The notes: generated by a model from the letters alone, not told the origin. 64,000 nucleotides of DNA from Actinomadura terrae (GCF_022751215.1 NZ_JAICDG010000002.1:1364001-1428000); one strand, 5' to 3'; positions 26,535-42,620 are shown, counted from the first letter of the stretch. Made by a program: numbers and translations.

Positions 26535-27371
26535 GTGGGTGCGGAGAACGGGCGCGGCGGTACGGAGGGCCCGGTGTGCGGGCGGGTGTGCGGCCCCGCG
26601 CCGGCGGAGCGGGCGCGCACCCTCGCCTACGGCATGGCGGACGGGGCGCTCGCGGTGCCCGGCGTCCCCTACCAGCCCGTCCCGGCGTACACCACGGACC
26701 GGGACGGCCGGCCGCTGCTGCTCGTCGAGCGGGCCTCGCCGATCGTGGCGGAGCTGGCGGGCAGGGCGGACCTGGTCGCGACGCTGCGGATCAGCGACGT
26801 CGCGCCGGTCGCGATGGCCGACCGGATGCGCGGCCGCGCCTGGATCCACGGCTGGCTGACCGAGCTCCCGCTGGGCGAGCTGCGCGCCGCCGCGATCCGG
26901 CTGTCGCGCCCGCACCCGCGTCCCGAATTGCTCGACCTCGCGGACGGCAACGGCCGCCGCGAGTGGACGGTGCTCGCGCTGGAGGTCGCCGAGGTCGAGA
27001 TCGAGGACGGCTGGGGCGGCGCGATCCTCGAACCCGAGGAGTACGCCGCCGCCGCGCCCGACCCGTTCGTCGCGATCGAGGCGGGCATGCTCACCCACCT
27101 GGACTCCTGCCACCGCGACGAGCTGGCGCACCTGCTGCCCCCGGCGGCGGAGACGGCCGACTCGGCCGAGCCGGCTGTGGCGGAGAACACACCGGAGCCG
27201 GTCGTCCACCCACTGGCACTCGACCGCTACGGACTGTGGCTGCGGCGCTGCGCTCCGCCGCCGGCCGCGGCCGGGTCGCACGACATCCGGCTCACGTTCG
27301 CCGAGCCTGTCAGTGATCTCCACGGGCTGCGCTGCGTCTACCGGCGCCTGTTCGCCTCCGCGACGCCCTAG
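26535..27371 (+). CDS. DUF2470-domain protein, likely haem/iron related
   Basis: A 278-residue protein. The C-terminal part fits DUF2470: FVAIEAGMLTHLDSCHRDEL, then LDRYGLWLR and DIRLTFAEPVSDLHGLRCVY. The N-terminal half has a split-barrel flavin-like character as in HugZ-type haem-utilisation proteins. GTG 26535 has AAGGAGG 5 bases upstream. It is the divergent partner of rpsD under iron boxes, which supports an iron or haem role. Whether it degrades haem is unknown. Confidence 0.82.
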   Translation: MGAENGRGGTEGPVCGRVCGPAPAERARTLAYGMADGALAVPGVPYQPVPAYTTDRDGRPLLLVERASPIVAELAGRADLVATLRISDVAPVAMADRMRGRAWIHGWLTELPLGELRAAAIRLSRPHPRPELLDLADGNGRREWTVLALEVAEVEIEDGWGGAILEPEEYAAAAPDPFVAIEAGMLTHLDSCHRDELAHLLPPAAETADSAEPAVAENTPEPVVHPLALDRYGLWLRRCAPPPAAAGSHDIRLTFAEPVSDLHGLRCVYRRLFASATP

Positions 27372-27671
27372 CCACTACGGGTCGTGCTCCGGGTCGTCCG
27401 CGAGATGCCAGTGGTCCCCCGGATGGTGCGGACCGCCCCGCACGGGCGATGCTCAGGTCTCCGGCCGTGGGACGCCGACCGCGCACCGCCCGGAGACGAC
27501 CCGACCGCCGGCTCATCCTCGCGGGGTGGATGAGTCGGTGGGAGGGCGACGGACCAGGCGGCGAGGCGACCGGTGTCCCCGGCCGGGCCGGTGGTCCGGC
27601 CGCGGTGGAGTGTGTTGACGGGGGGCGTGGTCCGGGCCACTGGCCATGAACCGGCCCCTTCCGGAATGGGG
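27372..27671. other. 300-base intergenic region
   Basis: This region lies between convergent genes. It holds several GC-rich inverted segments (for example around 27578-27600) that could end transcription; no gene or clear T-run terminator is seen. Confidence 0.35.
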
Positions 27672-28823
<1,152 letters not shown>

Positions 28824-28890
28824 GGCATTGATGATCAGGGCCGCCGCGGCGCCCCGTCCACCCAATTAGCCCGCCCGCGCCCGCCCATCG

Positions 28891-29661
28891 TCAGGACGCG
28901 TCGTCGCCGCGTCCCGCCGCCTTGCGCGCCTCGGCCTCCTCCAGGTCCATCTTCTCGGCCTGCCCCGGCGTCGGCGCCGACCCGCCGAGGTAGGCGGGCT
29001 GCCACCAGGTCTCGTCCGCGCGCGGGACGTCGGGGTACTCGCGCTGCGCCCGCTCCAGCATGTCCGAGAGCGTGGTGTGCAGGTCGCGCGTGACCTGGTC
29101 GTAGTCGTCGCCGCGCTTGGGATGCATCGGCTCGCCCACGAGGATCGTCACGGGGATGTTGCGCTGGAGCAGCCGCCGCTTGTGCCCCTTTGTCCACAGC
29201 CGCTGCGGGCCCCAAATCGTGAGCGGGATCAGCGGCACCTTGCCCGCCACCGCCATCCGCACCGCGCCGCTCTTGATCTCCTTCACCGTGAACGAGCGGC
29301 TGATCGTCGCCTCGGCGAACACCCCGACGATCTCGCCGCCCTTGAGCGCCTTCAGCGCCGCCGCGTAGGACGAGGCGCCAGCGTCGCGGTCGACCGGGAT
29401 GTGATGCATGCCCCGCATCAGCGGCCCGCCGATCCGGTTGTCGAAGATCTCCTTCTTGGCCATGAACCGCACCAGCCGCCCCGCCGGGTGTGCCGCCGCC
29501 CCCGCGAAGATGAAGTCGAGGTAGCTGACATGGTTGCTGACCAGCACCGCGCCGCCGGTGCGGGGGATCTGCTCGGCCCCCTCCAGCCGGACCTTGAGGT
29601 TCAGGGCCTTGAACACACCGAGAGCCGTCTTGATCACCGGCGGGTACACGATTTCGGACAT
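28891..29661 (-). CDS. PlsC-type 1-acylglycerol-3-phosphate acyltransferase
   Basis: A 256-residue lysophospholipid acyltransferase. The catalytic motif is SNHVSYLDF (HxxxxD), then GGPLMRGMHHIPVDRD, with FAEATISRSF in place of the usual FPEGTRS block. The last point is a deviation that may affect glycerol-phosphate binding. The C-terminal 50 residues are charged. It acts at the membrane in phospholipid synthesis or a related acylation. ATG 29661. Confidence 0.9.
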   Translation of the reverse strand: MSEIVYPPVIKTALGVFKALNLKVRLEGAEQIPRTGGAVLVSNHVSYLDFIFAGAAAHPAGRLVRFMAKKEIFDNRIGGPLMRGMHHIPVDRDAGASSYAAALKALKGGEIVGVFAEATISRSFTVKEIKSGAVRMAVAGKVPLIPLTIWGPQRLWTKGHKRRLLQRNIPVTILVGEPMHPKRGDDYDQVTRDLHTTLSDMLERAQREYPDVPRADETWWQPAYLGGSAPTPGQAEKMDLEEAEARKAAGRGDDAS

Positions 29662-29758
29662 GCAAGCACCGTACTTGAGCGGCCCGTGATCAGCGAGTAC
29701 GGCGCAGGATCGCGATGGATCACACAACCGGCCGGAACTCTGAGAAGGTTGGGTGGTG

Positions 29759-29790
29759 ACGTGATCGGTGAAAGACGTGATCGGTGAAAG
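29759..29790. repeat. Perfect tandem 16-base repeat before a start codon
   Basis: Two exact adjacent copies of ACGTGATCGGTGAAAG end just before the ribosome site of the next gene. They may be a duplicated operator or a recent slippage event. Confidence 0.7.
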
Positions 29791-29799
29791 GGGATGAGC

Positions 29800-30669
29800 A
29801 TGGAACCGTTGGACGCGGCGGCGGACGTACACGCGCTCATCCGTGACGTGCTGCCCGACCTCGCGCCCAGCGCCTGGTTCGACTCGGGCACCTCCGAGGT
29901 GGTGCTGCCCGTCGGACGCTCGGAGGCCCGCGCGTCCAGCTGGACGGTTCTGGAGCGCTGCGCCCGCGAGCCCCGCTCGGCCTGGCCCAAGGTCGTCGAC
30001 GAGTGGGTCCGCGAGGTCGGCGACCGCGCGTTCCTCGCGGTCGGCGAGATGGAGCTGTTCGGCGACGTCCGCGAGCTGCTGCGGCTGCGGATCGTGCCGA
30101 AGCTCGCCCCCCGCGACCGGGAGGGCCTCGTGGTGGTGCCCGCGGGCGACCACTTCGACGCGATGGTGATGATCGAGCACCCCCGCTACGGCGGCCCCCT
30201 CACCAAGGCCCGCGCGGGCCTGCTCGGCCTGCGCAAGCTCGGCTATGTGATGACGAACACGCACGACCGCGAGCTGGCCGACGTCGCCGTCCGCGACCAG
30301 CCGCTGCTGCCGGGACGCGACGTCCGCGTCGTCACCAAGCCGGGCAGCCGGTACGTGTCGGCGCTGCTCAGCGAGGTCGACCAGTTCCTGCCGGGCCCGA
30401 ACCGGCACGGCGCCCTCGTCGGCGTGCCCTGTCACAGCACACTGCTGCTCTACCCGATCACCTCGGTCGCGGTCCGCGATGTGCTCCCGGTCTTCGCCGA
30501 CGTCGTCCGGGAGATGCACGCCGCCGCCGACGACCCCTGCGCCCCCGGCGTCTACTGGAGCCACGGCGAGCGCCGCCTGACCCCCCTGAACGCGACGTCG
30601 CTGCCCGCGGGCACGGGCGGCTCGGACGAGTTCTCCGCCCTGCTGCGCCGCCTCCCGGCCGACTCGTAG
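29800..30669 (+). CDS. Conserved hypothetical cytoplasmic protein
   Basis: A 289-residue protein with no membrane segment and no motif I can name. It has an acidic N-terminal helix, a central beta-rich region (GLVVVPAGDHFDAMVMIEHP, then YGGPLTKARAGLLGL) and a C-terminal helix. ATG 29800 gives proper spacing from AAAGGGG; ATG 29794 would not. Some resemblance in length and style to DUF1444-type proteins was noted but is not reliable. It is convergent with ung. Confidence 0.75.
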   Translation: MEPLDAAADVHALIRDVLPDLAPSAWFDSGTSEVVLPVGRSEARASSWTVLERCAREPRSAWPKVVDEWVREVGDRAFLAVGEMELFGDVRELLRLRIVPKLAPRDREGLVVVPAGDHFDAMVMIEHPRYGGPLTKARAGLLGLRKLGYVMTNTHDRELADVAVRDQPLLPGRDVRVVTKPGSRYVSALLSEVDQFLPGPNRHGALVGVPCHSTLLLYPITSVAVRDVLPVFADVVREMHAAADDPCAPGVYWSHGERRLTPLNATSLPAGTGGSDEFSALLRRLPADS

Positions 30670-30682
30670 GGCTCCTGGGCTC

Positions 30683-31360
30683 CTAGGGGAGCTTCCAGTC
30701 GATGGGCTGCCCGCCCTGCTGCTCCAGCAGCTCGTTGGCGCGGGAGAACGGCCGGGACCCGAAGAAGCCGCTGTCGGCGGAGTAGGGGCTCGGATGCGGC
30801 GACTCGATGCACGGGACGTCGCCGAGCATCGGCCGCAGGTTGCGGGCGTTGCGCCCCCACAGGATCGCCACCAGCGGCCCGCCGCGCGCGGCGAGCGCCC
30901 GGATAGCCTGCTCGGTGACCTCCTCCCAGCCCTTGTCGCGGTGCGAGTTCGGCTTGCCCGGCATGACGGTCAGGGCCCGGTTCAGCAGCAGGACGCCCTG
31001 CTCGGCCCACGGCGTGAGGTCGCCGTTGGAGGGCTGCGGGTGGCCGAGGTCGTCGCAGTACTCGCGGAAGATGTTGACGAGGCTGGCCGGGAGCGGGCGG
31101 ACGTCCGGCGCGACCGAGAAGCTGAGCCCGACCGGGTGCCCGGGCGTCGGGTAGGGGTCCTGGCCGACGATCAGGACGCGGACCTCGTCGAAGGGCTGGG
31201 TGAAGGCCCGCAGGATGAGGTTTCCGGCGGGCAGGTAGCGGCGGCCGGCGGCGACCTCGGCGCGCAGCCAGTCGCCGGCGGCGGCGATCGTGCCCGCGAC
31301 GGGTTGCAGCGCGGACGCCCAGCCCGCCTCGACGATCTCCGGGAGCGGTCGTGCGGTCAT
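30683..31360 (-). CDS. ung: Uracil-DNA glycosylase
   Basis: A 225-residue family-1 UDG that removes uracil from [20 protein letters not shown] contains the catalytic Asp and uracil pocket, and the minor-groove loop is [18 protein letters not shown] and GNDL-like positions are as expected for the family. ATG 31360 gives the usual length; a further ATG at 31381 is possible. It lies downstream of the Nudix-like gene on the same strand (94-base gap). Confidence 0.96.
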   Translation of the reverse strand: MTARPLPEIVEAGWASALQPVAGTIAAAGDWLRAEVAAGRRYLPAGNLILRAFTQPFDEVRVLIVGQDPYPTPGHPVGLSFSVAPDVRPLPASLVNIFREYCDDLGHPQPSNGDLTPWAEQGVLLLNRALTVMPGKPNSHRDKGWEEVTEQAIRALAARGGPLVAILWGRNARNLRPMLGDVPCIESPHPSPYSADSGFFGSRPFSRANELLEQQGGQPIDWKLP

Positions 31361-31453
31361 GGCGCACCACACTAACGGCATGATCTTGCGCCCGTTCCTT
31401 GATCACGGTGATGGGTTTCCTGACCACATCAGGACGATTCGCGGTCGGGGCTG

Positions 31454-32500
31454 TCAAGGTCGGCCGAAATGTGCCGTGGTGACGCCGAGCGCCGCCCGGT
31501 GCCGCCACGCGAGCCGGAGCGCGGCGGCCCCGGCGGGCTGCATCGGCTCGGGGACCGTCCCGTCGAACGGCGCCATCGACACCGTCCCCTCGGCGTTGAC
31601 GGCGACGAGGCCGCCGAACAGGGCGCGGAACGCCGCGTCCTCGACCACCACGACGGTGAGCAGGTCGAGCGCGAACGTCAGCGGGTCGACGCCGAGCCCG
31701 AGGAAGTGGGCGCGGACGGCCCCCTGCTCCCGGGCCTCGGTCAACTCCCGATGGAAGGGCCATTCGTCCTGGACGAAACCGGGGCCGTAGTCCTCGCCGC
31801 GTCCGAGGAACTCCTCGGCGTACTCGCGGACCATGCAGTGCCACAGGCTCAGGCCGTGCTCACCGTGCTCACCGTGCTCGCCGTCGAGGGGCTGGAACAC
31901 CCCCACGGGCATCACCTGGTGGAGCCCGCCCGCGTGCGCGACCTTCGCCGGGTCGCGCCAGTGCAGCACATAGGAGCCGGACGCGGTGACGGTCACGGTC
32001 GTGATCGCGGGCAGCGCCGCCCGCCGCGCCAGGTCGAGCGGATCACCGACACGGGCCCGAACCGGGAGGCCGTCCCTCCTCGCCGCGAGTTCGTGCGCGA
32101 CGGCCTCGCCGACGTTGACGCCGTCGAAGTAGCGGGCCGGGCCGAGGCGCAGGACGGGCGGGTCGGCGGCGAGCAACCGGTGGCTCGGCCGGTCCTCGAA
32201 GGTCGCGGGCTTGGCGAGCGCCGCCATCGCCGCGGCGTAGGTGCGGTACCCGGAGGGCAGCCCGTCGGACGGATCGCGGACGGACGGCGGGGCGGGATCG
32301 GCCTCCCACTCCAGCCGGACGTCCTCCAGCGGGATCGGCGCGTCCGGAACCCAGCCCTCCCGGCACAGCAGCGGCGTGCCCGCGACGCGCGGCACGTCGG
32401 GATACAGCCCGCCGGCGATCTCACCGAGGCGGGCGCGGCCCGCGTTCAGCGCGTCCCGCTCGTCCCGCCAGCGCTGCTCTTCGGCGTTCACGCCGCCCAC
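31454..32500 (-). CDS. Hypothetical protein with degenerate Nudix-like motif
   Basis: About 348 residues. The middle has PVGVFQP, then LWHCMVREYAEEFLG, reminiscent of the REUxEE core of a Nudix box, but the full box is absent. YFDGVNVGEAVAHE and LHWRDPAKVAHAGGLHQV also belong to a pattern seen in actinomycete proteins of unknown role. A short GEHGEHGEHG repeat lies near residue 207. The start may be 32500 or GTG 32491. It begins at the ddaH stop, so the two are likely co-transcribed. Confidence 0.7.
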   Translation of the reverse strand: MGGVNAEEQRWRDERDALNAGRARLGEIAGGLYPDVPRVAGTPLLCREGWVPDAPIPLEDVRLEWEADPAPPSVRDPSDGLPSGYRTYAAAMAALAKPATFEDRPSHRLLAADPPVLRLGPARYFDGVNVGEAVAHELAARRDGLPVRARVGDPLDLARRAALPAITTVTVTASGSYVLHWRDPAKVAHAGGLHQVMPVGVFQPLDGEHGEHGEHGLSLWHCMVREYAEEFLGRGEDYGPGFVQDEWPFHRELTEAREQGAVRAHFLGLGVDPLTFALDLLTVVVVEDAAFRALFGGLVAVNAEGTVSMAPFDGTVPEPMQPAGAAALRLAWRHRAALGVTTAHFGRP

Positions 32501-32501
32501 C

Positions 32502-33416
32502 CTAGGGCGCCGGACGCAGCTCCAGCGTGCAGCACTTGGGTCCGCCGCCCGCCTTGCGCAGCTCCGACAGGTCGACGGGGACGGGCGTGTACCCGCGCTC
32601 GTCCAGCGCGCCGATCAGGCCCGTCGCCTCGGCGTTGACGACGACGTTGCGGCCGTCGCACACGGCGTTGAGGCCGAGGACCGCCGCGTCCCGCTCGCCG
32701 GCGATGATCGCGTCGGGGAACAGGCGCTCCAGCACCGCGCGGCTGCCCGGCGAGAACGCGCCGGGGTAATAGGCGACATCGCGCCCGCCGAGCGGGAACA
32801 ACGCGGTGTCCAGGTGGTAGAAGCGCGGGTCGACGAGGCGGAGCGTCACGACCGGCCGTCCGAGGAATTCCTGCGCTTCCTGGTGCGCGGCCATGTCGGT
32901 GCGAAATCCGGTGCCCGCGAGGATGATGTCGTCCAGGGTGAGGAAGTCGCCTTCCCCTTCGTTGGTGTGCCGCGGCTCAAGTACGTCGGTGAAACCGTTG
33001 TTCCTGAGCCACTTCGCATACGCGGGCCCTTCCGCCTCCCGCTCGGGGAAGGCGAAGCGCGCGCCGTAGACGCGTCCGCCGACGACCAGCGCGCCGTTCG
33101 CGGCGAACACCATGTCGGGCAGCCCCTCGACCGGGTCGATCAGGCTGACCTCGTGCCCGAGGGCGAGGTAGGCGGCGCGCAGGGCCTCCCACTGCGCGAC
33201 GGCCCGTCCCGCGTCGGCGCCCGCGTCCGGGTCCATCCAGGGGTTGATCGCGTAGGTCACGGCGAAATGCTCGGGACGGCACATCAGGAAGTGCCGCCGC
33301 CGCGCGACCCGTTCGGACCGTTCCGGGACGGTGCTCGACTCAAGCACGGCACTCGGCTCAAGGACGGTGCTCGACTCAGGGACGGCGCTCGGCTCCATTG
33401 CCGGCATGACGGTCAT
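32502..33416 (-). CDS. ddaH: Dimethylargininase (amidinotransferase superfamily)
   Basis: A 304-residue enzyme that splits methylated arginine to citrulline and methylamine. Substrate motifs are VFAANGALV and EGEGDFL; the catalytic His is in RFYHLDTALFPL and the catalytic Cys in GGGPKCCTLEL. ATG 33416 is chosen for GGAG 6 bases upstream. Residues about 7-32 are a low-complexity repeat (EPSAVPESSTV and variants) that precedes the conserved RRRHFLMCRP start. An arginine deiminase-like relative is possible. Confidence 0.9.
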   Translation of the reverse strand: MTVMPAMEPSAVPESSTVLEPSAVLESSTVPERSERVARRRHFLMCRPEHFAVTYAINPWMDPDAGADAGRAVAQWEALRAAYLALGHEVSLIDPVEGLPDMVFAANGALVVGGRVYGARFAFPEREAEGPAYAKWLRNNGFTDVLEPRHTNEGEGDFLTLDDIILAGTGFRTDMAAHQEAQEFLGRPVVTLRLVDPRFYHLDTALFPLGGRDVAYYPGAFSPGSRAVLERLFPDAIIAGERDAAVLGLNAVCDGRNVVVNAEATGLIGALDERGYTPVPVDLSELRKAGGGPKCCTLELRPAP

Positions 33417-33607
33417 GCGCGTCTCCACAGGGCTACTGAAGGGGACTCGGGCTTACCGAAAGCCTAGGAACGCCGGGCTTGCAATCCAATCCGCCGACCT
33501 TGCGCCGAGGAGGTGTTTCGTTGCGCATTCCCGAAACGCAGCGATGAATCATTGCGCGCCGCGATTCGGCGTGTTCGCCCGGCGCAGGGCGAACACGCCG
33601 CCGCGGG

Positions 33608-35017
33608 TCAGAGGTTGATCATGTGGCCGGCCAGGCCGTGCACGGCCTCCTTGACGGCCTCGCCCAGCGTCGGGTGGGCGTGGACGTTGCGCGCCACCTC
33701 GTGGACGGTCAGGTCCCACTGCTGGGCCAGGGTCAGCTCGGGCAGGAGCTCGGTGACCTCCGGGCCGATCAGGTGCGCGCCGAGCAGCTCGCCGTACTTG
33801 GCGTCGCTGATCACCTTGACGAAGCCGTCGCCCTCGCCCATGCCGAGCGCCTTGCCGTTGGCGCTGTAGGGGAACTTGGCGGTCTTGACGTCGAAGCCGC
33901 GCTCCTTCGCCTGCGCCTCCGTCCAGCCGAAGCTCGCGATCTGCGGCTGGCAGTAGGTCGCGCGCGGGATCATCACGTAGTCGAGCTCCATCGTCTCGGC
34001 GCCCGCGATGGTCTCGGCGGCGACGATGCCCATCGCCTCGGCGGCGTGCGCGAGCATCAGCTTGGCGGTGACGTCGCCGATCGCGTAGATGTGCGGGACG
34101 GACGTGCGGCACCGGCCGTCCACGTCGATCGCGCCCCGCTCGGTCAGCGCGACGCCGGTCTTGTCGAGCCCGTAGCCGTCGACGTTCGGCTGGAACCCGA
34201 TCGCCTGGAGCACCTTGTCGGCCTCGATGACCTGCTGCGCGCCGTCCTTGCCGGTGACGGTGACCTTGACCTTCTCGCCCGAGTCGTCGATCGCGTCCAC
34301 GCGGGTGGAGGTCAGCACGTCCACGCCGAGCTTGCGGTACCGCTTGGCCAGCTCCTTGGACACGTCCGCGTCCTCGTTCGGGACCATCCGGTCGAGGAAC
34401 TCGACGATCGTGACCTTCACGCCGTAGTTGTGCAGGACGTAGGCGAACTCCACGCCGATGGCGCCCGCGCCCGCGATGACGATGCTCTCCGGCAGCTCCG
34501 AGCTGAGGATCTGCTCCTCGTAGGTGACGACCCGCTCGGACAGGGACGTGCCGGGCAGCAGCTTCGTGTGCGCCCCGGCGGCGATGATGCAACTACCGAA
34601 CGTGACCGTCTCGCTGGACCCGTCGGACCTCGTGACCCGGAGGGTGTTCGCGTCGGTGAACGTCCCCCGCCCGTCATAGGAAGTGATCTTGTTCTTCTTC
34701 ATCAGGAACTGGACGCCCTTGACGAGCTTGTCCGAGACCTCCCGGCTGCGCTGGTAGGCCGCGCCGTAGTCGAAGGACACCTCGCCCTCGACCCTGATCC
34801 CGTACTTCTTCTGCTCCTGCGTGAAGATGTGCGCCAGCTCGGCGTTGCGCAGCAGGGCCTTCGAGGGGATACAGCCGACGTTGAGGCAGACCCCGCCCCA
34901 GTACCGCTCCTCGATGATCGCGGTCTTCAGCCCGAGCTGCGCCGACCGGATCGCGGCGACATATCCACCCGGGCCCGCGCCCAGGACCACGACGTCAAAG
35001 TGTTCGCTCATATCCAT
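33608..35017 (-). CDS. lpdA: Dihydrolipoyl dehydrogenase
   Basis: A 469-residue FAD enzyme that reoxidises dihydrolipoyl groups in 2-oxoacid dehydrogenase and glycine cleavage complexes. FAD motif [17 protein letters not shown]; redox disulfide [13 protein letters not shown] (C44, C49); NAD motif [11 protein letters not shown]-terminal HAHPTLGE with the catalytic His-Glu. Start ATG 35017 or 35011. It could serve as the L protein of the glycine cleavage system whose H and T genes are at 10207-11736. Confidence 0.95.
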   Translation of the reverse strand: MDMSEHFDVVVLGAGPGGYVAAIRSAQLGLKTAIIEERYWGGVCLNVGCIPSKALLRNAELAHIFTQEQKKYGIRVEGEVSFDYGAAYQRSREVSDKLVKGVQFLMKKNKITSYDGRGTFTDANTLRVTRSDGSSETVTFGSCIIAAGAHTKLLPGTSLSERVVTYEEQILSSELPESIVIAGAGAIGVEFAYVLHNYGVKVTIVEFLDRMVPNEDADVSKELAKRYRKLGVDVLTSTRVDAIDDSGEKVKVTVTGKDGAQQVIEADKVLQAIGFQPNVDGYGLDKTGVALTERGAIDVDGRCRTSVPHIYAIGDVTAKLMLAHAAEAMGIVAAETIAGAETMELDYVMIPRATYCQPQIASFGWTEAQAKERGFDVKTAKFPYSANGKALGMGEGDGFVKVISDAKYGELLGAHLIGPEVTELLPELTLAQQWDLTVHEVARNVHAHPTLGEAVKEAVHGLAGHMINL

Positions 35018-35344
35018 GGACGATATTCGCCGCTGGCCGGTGCTCGCATCCCGGATGGCCTGGGGGTGCTTCGGGTCACCCGCGGGCTGCTTCGGGTCAC
35101 CGGTCACATCCTGTTAGGGTTTCGAGCGGCCTCCCGCCGGTGATCCTTCGCGGGGGGACGGCGGCGCGCGAGCGGCGGGCCGCCCGGCCGGCCGGGTGCG
35201 CGACGACCCGGCGGTGCCCGCTTCCCGCGGGCCGAGGCGGCCCGAGGTCCCGGCGGCCTCCGGATCCGGAACACGGCGCCCCGGCGCGATCGTTGAGGGC
35301 AGATCGGCCCGTCCCGTCACAAGCGAAAGCGGAGGAGAAGGCGA

Positions 35345-35842
35345 GTGAGGATCCCGAGGCGCGTCAACACCGTCCTGGACTGGATGGAGAAGCACTTCGT
35401 CGCGCTCGCGGTGGTCGTCGCGCTCGTCGTCGTGGCCCTGGCGGCCACGCTCGCGCCGCCGCTCGTCGGGCTGCCGGTCGCCGGGTTCATCGTCGGGCTG
35501 GCCGCCGGCGGGTTCCTCGTGCACGTCCGGATGAGCAAGCGGGTGGCCCGCGCCCGCGCGGAGATCGACGACCTGCTCCGCGAGAACGGCGCCCTCCGGC
35601 ACCGCAACACCGTCCTCGCCAGCGGTGTGATCACGCGGGAGGCGCAGGAGACGCAGGCGTTCGTCGCCATCCCCGATGACGAGGAGATCCTCGACGGCGA
35701 CCCGCAGCGCACCGCCGCCCTCCCCGAGCTGATCGACGACCTCATGGACGAGGACGAGGCCAAGCCCGCCGACGAGACCTTCGACGAGACCTTCGACGAG
35801 GACGAGGACGAGGACACCGCCAAGAACCGCCGCCGCGCGTAG
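35345..35842 (+). CDS. Membrane protein with coiled coil and acidic tail
   Basis: A 165-residue protein. Two membrane helices (about 17-36 and 42-60) form a hairpin, followed by a short coiled coil (RVARARAEIDDLLRENGAL) and an acidic tail with repeated DETFDE and DEDEDED. GTG 35345 has GGAGGAGAAG upstream. The pattern suggests a lipopolysaccharide-assembly-like or structural protein; no function assigned. Confidence 0.8.
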   Translation: MRIPRRVNTVLDWMEKHFVALAVVVALVVVALAATLAPPLVGLPVAGFIVGLAAGGFLVHVRMSKRVARARAEIDDLLRENGALRHRNTVLASGVITREAQETQAFVAIPDDEEILDGDPQRTAALPELIDDLMDEDEAKPADETFDETFDEDEDEDTAKNRRRA

Positions 35843-35917
35843 CGGCGGGCGGCTGCGCCATCACCGCGCGTTAGCCCGGCCGGCCTCGGGGGAGATCGAC
35901 TCCGGAGGTGGTGGCGG

Positions 35918-37300
35918 ATGAGCGCGCACTCGGGAGCGGCACCGGGGCACGACCGCGCGGGGGCGGCCCCCGCCGAGGACGAGGCGAACCTGTCAGCCGT
36001 CCACAAGGCGGTGATCGCGTCCGCGATGGGCAACTGCATCGAGTGGTTCGACTTCGGCGTGTTCAGCGCCGGGGTGATGACCTCGATCATCGGCACGGTG
36101 TTCTTCCCGTCCAGCGAGTCGGGCGCCACGCTGCGCTCGTTCGCGCTGATCGCGGCCGCGTTCATCGCCCGCCCGTTCGGCGGGATGTTCTTCGGCCCGC
36201 TGGGCGACCGCGTCGGCCGCAAGCGGGTGCTGGCCACCACGATCATTCTGATGTCCGGTTCGACGTTCGTGATCGGAATCCTGCCCGGATACGGCACGCT
36301 CGGCGCGGCTGCGCCGCTGCTGCTGCTCCTGGTCCGGCTGACGCAGGGGTTCTCGACCGGCGGGGAGTACGGCGGCGCCGCCACGATGATCGCCGAGTAC
36401 GCGCCGACGAACCGGCGCGGGTTCTTCGGCAGCTTCCTCGAACTCGGCACGCTCGCCGGCTACATCATGGGCGCCGGGCTGGTGCTGCTGGTCGACCTCG
36501 CCCTCGGGGACGACCGCATGCACGACTGGGGCTGGCGGCTGCCGTTCCTGATCGCGCTGCCGCTCGGCCTCGTCGGGCTCTACGTCCGGACGCGGATCGA
36601 GGACACCCCGGCCTTCCAGCGGATGGAGGACGAGGGGGAGAAGGCCCGATCGCCCCTGAAGGAGACGCTGGAGGGCCACTGGCGGACGATCGTCACGCTC
36701 ATCGGGATCGTGCTGCTGCTGAACGTCGCCGACTACACGCTGCTGACGTTCATGCCGTCCTACCTCGTCGACTTCCTCGACATGGACGACGTGACCGCGC
36801 AGCTGATCACGATCGGGGTCGAAGCCGTGATGATCGCGGTGATCGTGCCGCTCGGCGCGCTGTCGGACCGGATCGGCCGCAAGCCGCTGCTGACCACGGC
36901 CGCGATCGGCTTCGCGCTGCTGTCTTTCCCCGCGTTCGCGCTCATGCAGACCGGCCATCCGGCGGGCGTCGCGCTCGGTTACGCGATCATCGGCGGGCTG
37001 CTGGTGCTGATCCTCGCGGTGATCGGGGCGACGTTCCCGGCGATGTTCCCGACCAAGGTGCGCTACGGGGCGTTCGCGATCGGCTACAACGTCTCGACGT
37101 CGCTGTTCGGCGGGACCGCCGCGGTGCTGGTCGGCTCGCTGATCAAGGTGACCGGCACCAACTACATCCCGGCCTACTACCTGATCCTGGTCGCGCTCGT
37201 GGCGCTCGTCCCGATCAGGCTGATTCCGGAGACGGCGCGGGTGCCGATCGACCGGATCGGAACCCCCGAGGCGCCGGAGGCGGCCGGTTCCGGCGCGTGA
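35918..37300 (+). CDS. MHS-family proline/betaine-type transporter
   Basis: A 460-residue major-facilitator permease with about 12 membrane segments. Family landmarks: ASAMGNCIEWFDFGVF at the start, GPLGDRVGRKRVL between segments 2 and 3, RLTQGFSTGGEYGGAA, and SDRIGRKPLL in the second half. It resembles ProP, which imports proline and betaine with protons for osmoprotection; related members carry citrate, ketoglutarate or shikimate. GGAGG lies before ATG 35918. Confidence 0.92.
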   Translation: MSAHSGAAPGHDRAGAAPAEDEANLSAVHKAVIASAMGNCIEWFDFGVFSAGVMTSIIGTVFFPSSESGATLRSFALIAAAFIARPFGGMFFGPLGDRVGRKRVLATTIILMSGSTFVIGILPGYGTLGAAAPLLLLLVRLTQGFSTGGEYGGAATMIAEYAPTNRRGFFGSFLELGTLAGYIMGAGLVLLVDLALGDDRMHDWGWRLPFLIALPLGLVGLYVRTRIEDTPAFQRMEDEGEKARSPLKETLEGHWRTIVTLIGIVLLLNVADYTLLTFMPSYLVDFLDMDDVTAQLITIGVEAVMIAVIVPLGALSDRIGRKPLLTTAAIGFALLSFPAFALMQTGHPAGVALGYAIIGGLLVLILAVIGATFPAMFPTKVRYGAFAIGYNVSTSLFGGTAAVLVGSLIKVTGTNYIPAYYLILVALVALVPIRLIPETARVPIDRIGTPEAPEAAGSGA

Positions 37301-37599
37301 TGGTCCGGGTCGGACGCCGGTCTCCGGGTCCCCCTATAGACCTCCCCTAGGCCTCTGCGCTGCATGGATTCCGAGCGGTATCTCGCGCGGGTTGGACTTG
37401 TATGGCGCCGAGGCAAAGAAGAGGTACGGGGGATAGCACATTGCACTTCGCCGATTACCGTAGGTAGCGTCACCGATGGCAAGACGACGGGCCAAGCAGG
37501 CATGAATCCCCCGAATCCTCGGTGTTTTCGGCTCTGCCTTCCCTTTTGTCTTCCCGCAGGCGCATAACAGGCATACAGCGACGAATCGGTGGTGTGCAC
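37301..37599 (+). promoter_or_regulatory. Leader region of the encapsulin operon
   Basis: About 300 bases of less GC-rich DNA. A promoter-like pair TTGCAC (37441-37446) and TAGCGT (37465-37470) with 18-base spacing would give a leader of about 120 bases. No palindromic operator could be identified. Confidence 0.35.
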
Positions 37600-42601
<5,002 letters not shown>

Positions 42602-42620
42602 CGAGCGAGGAGGGACGGAC

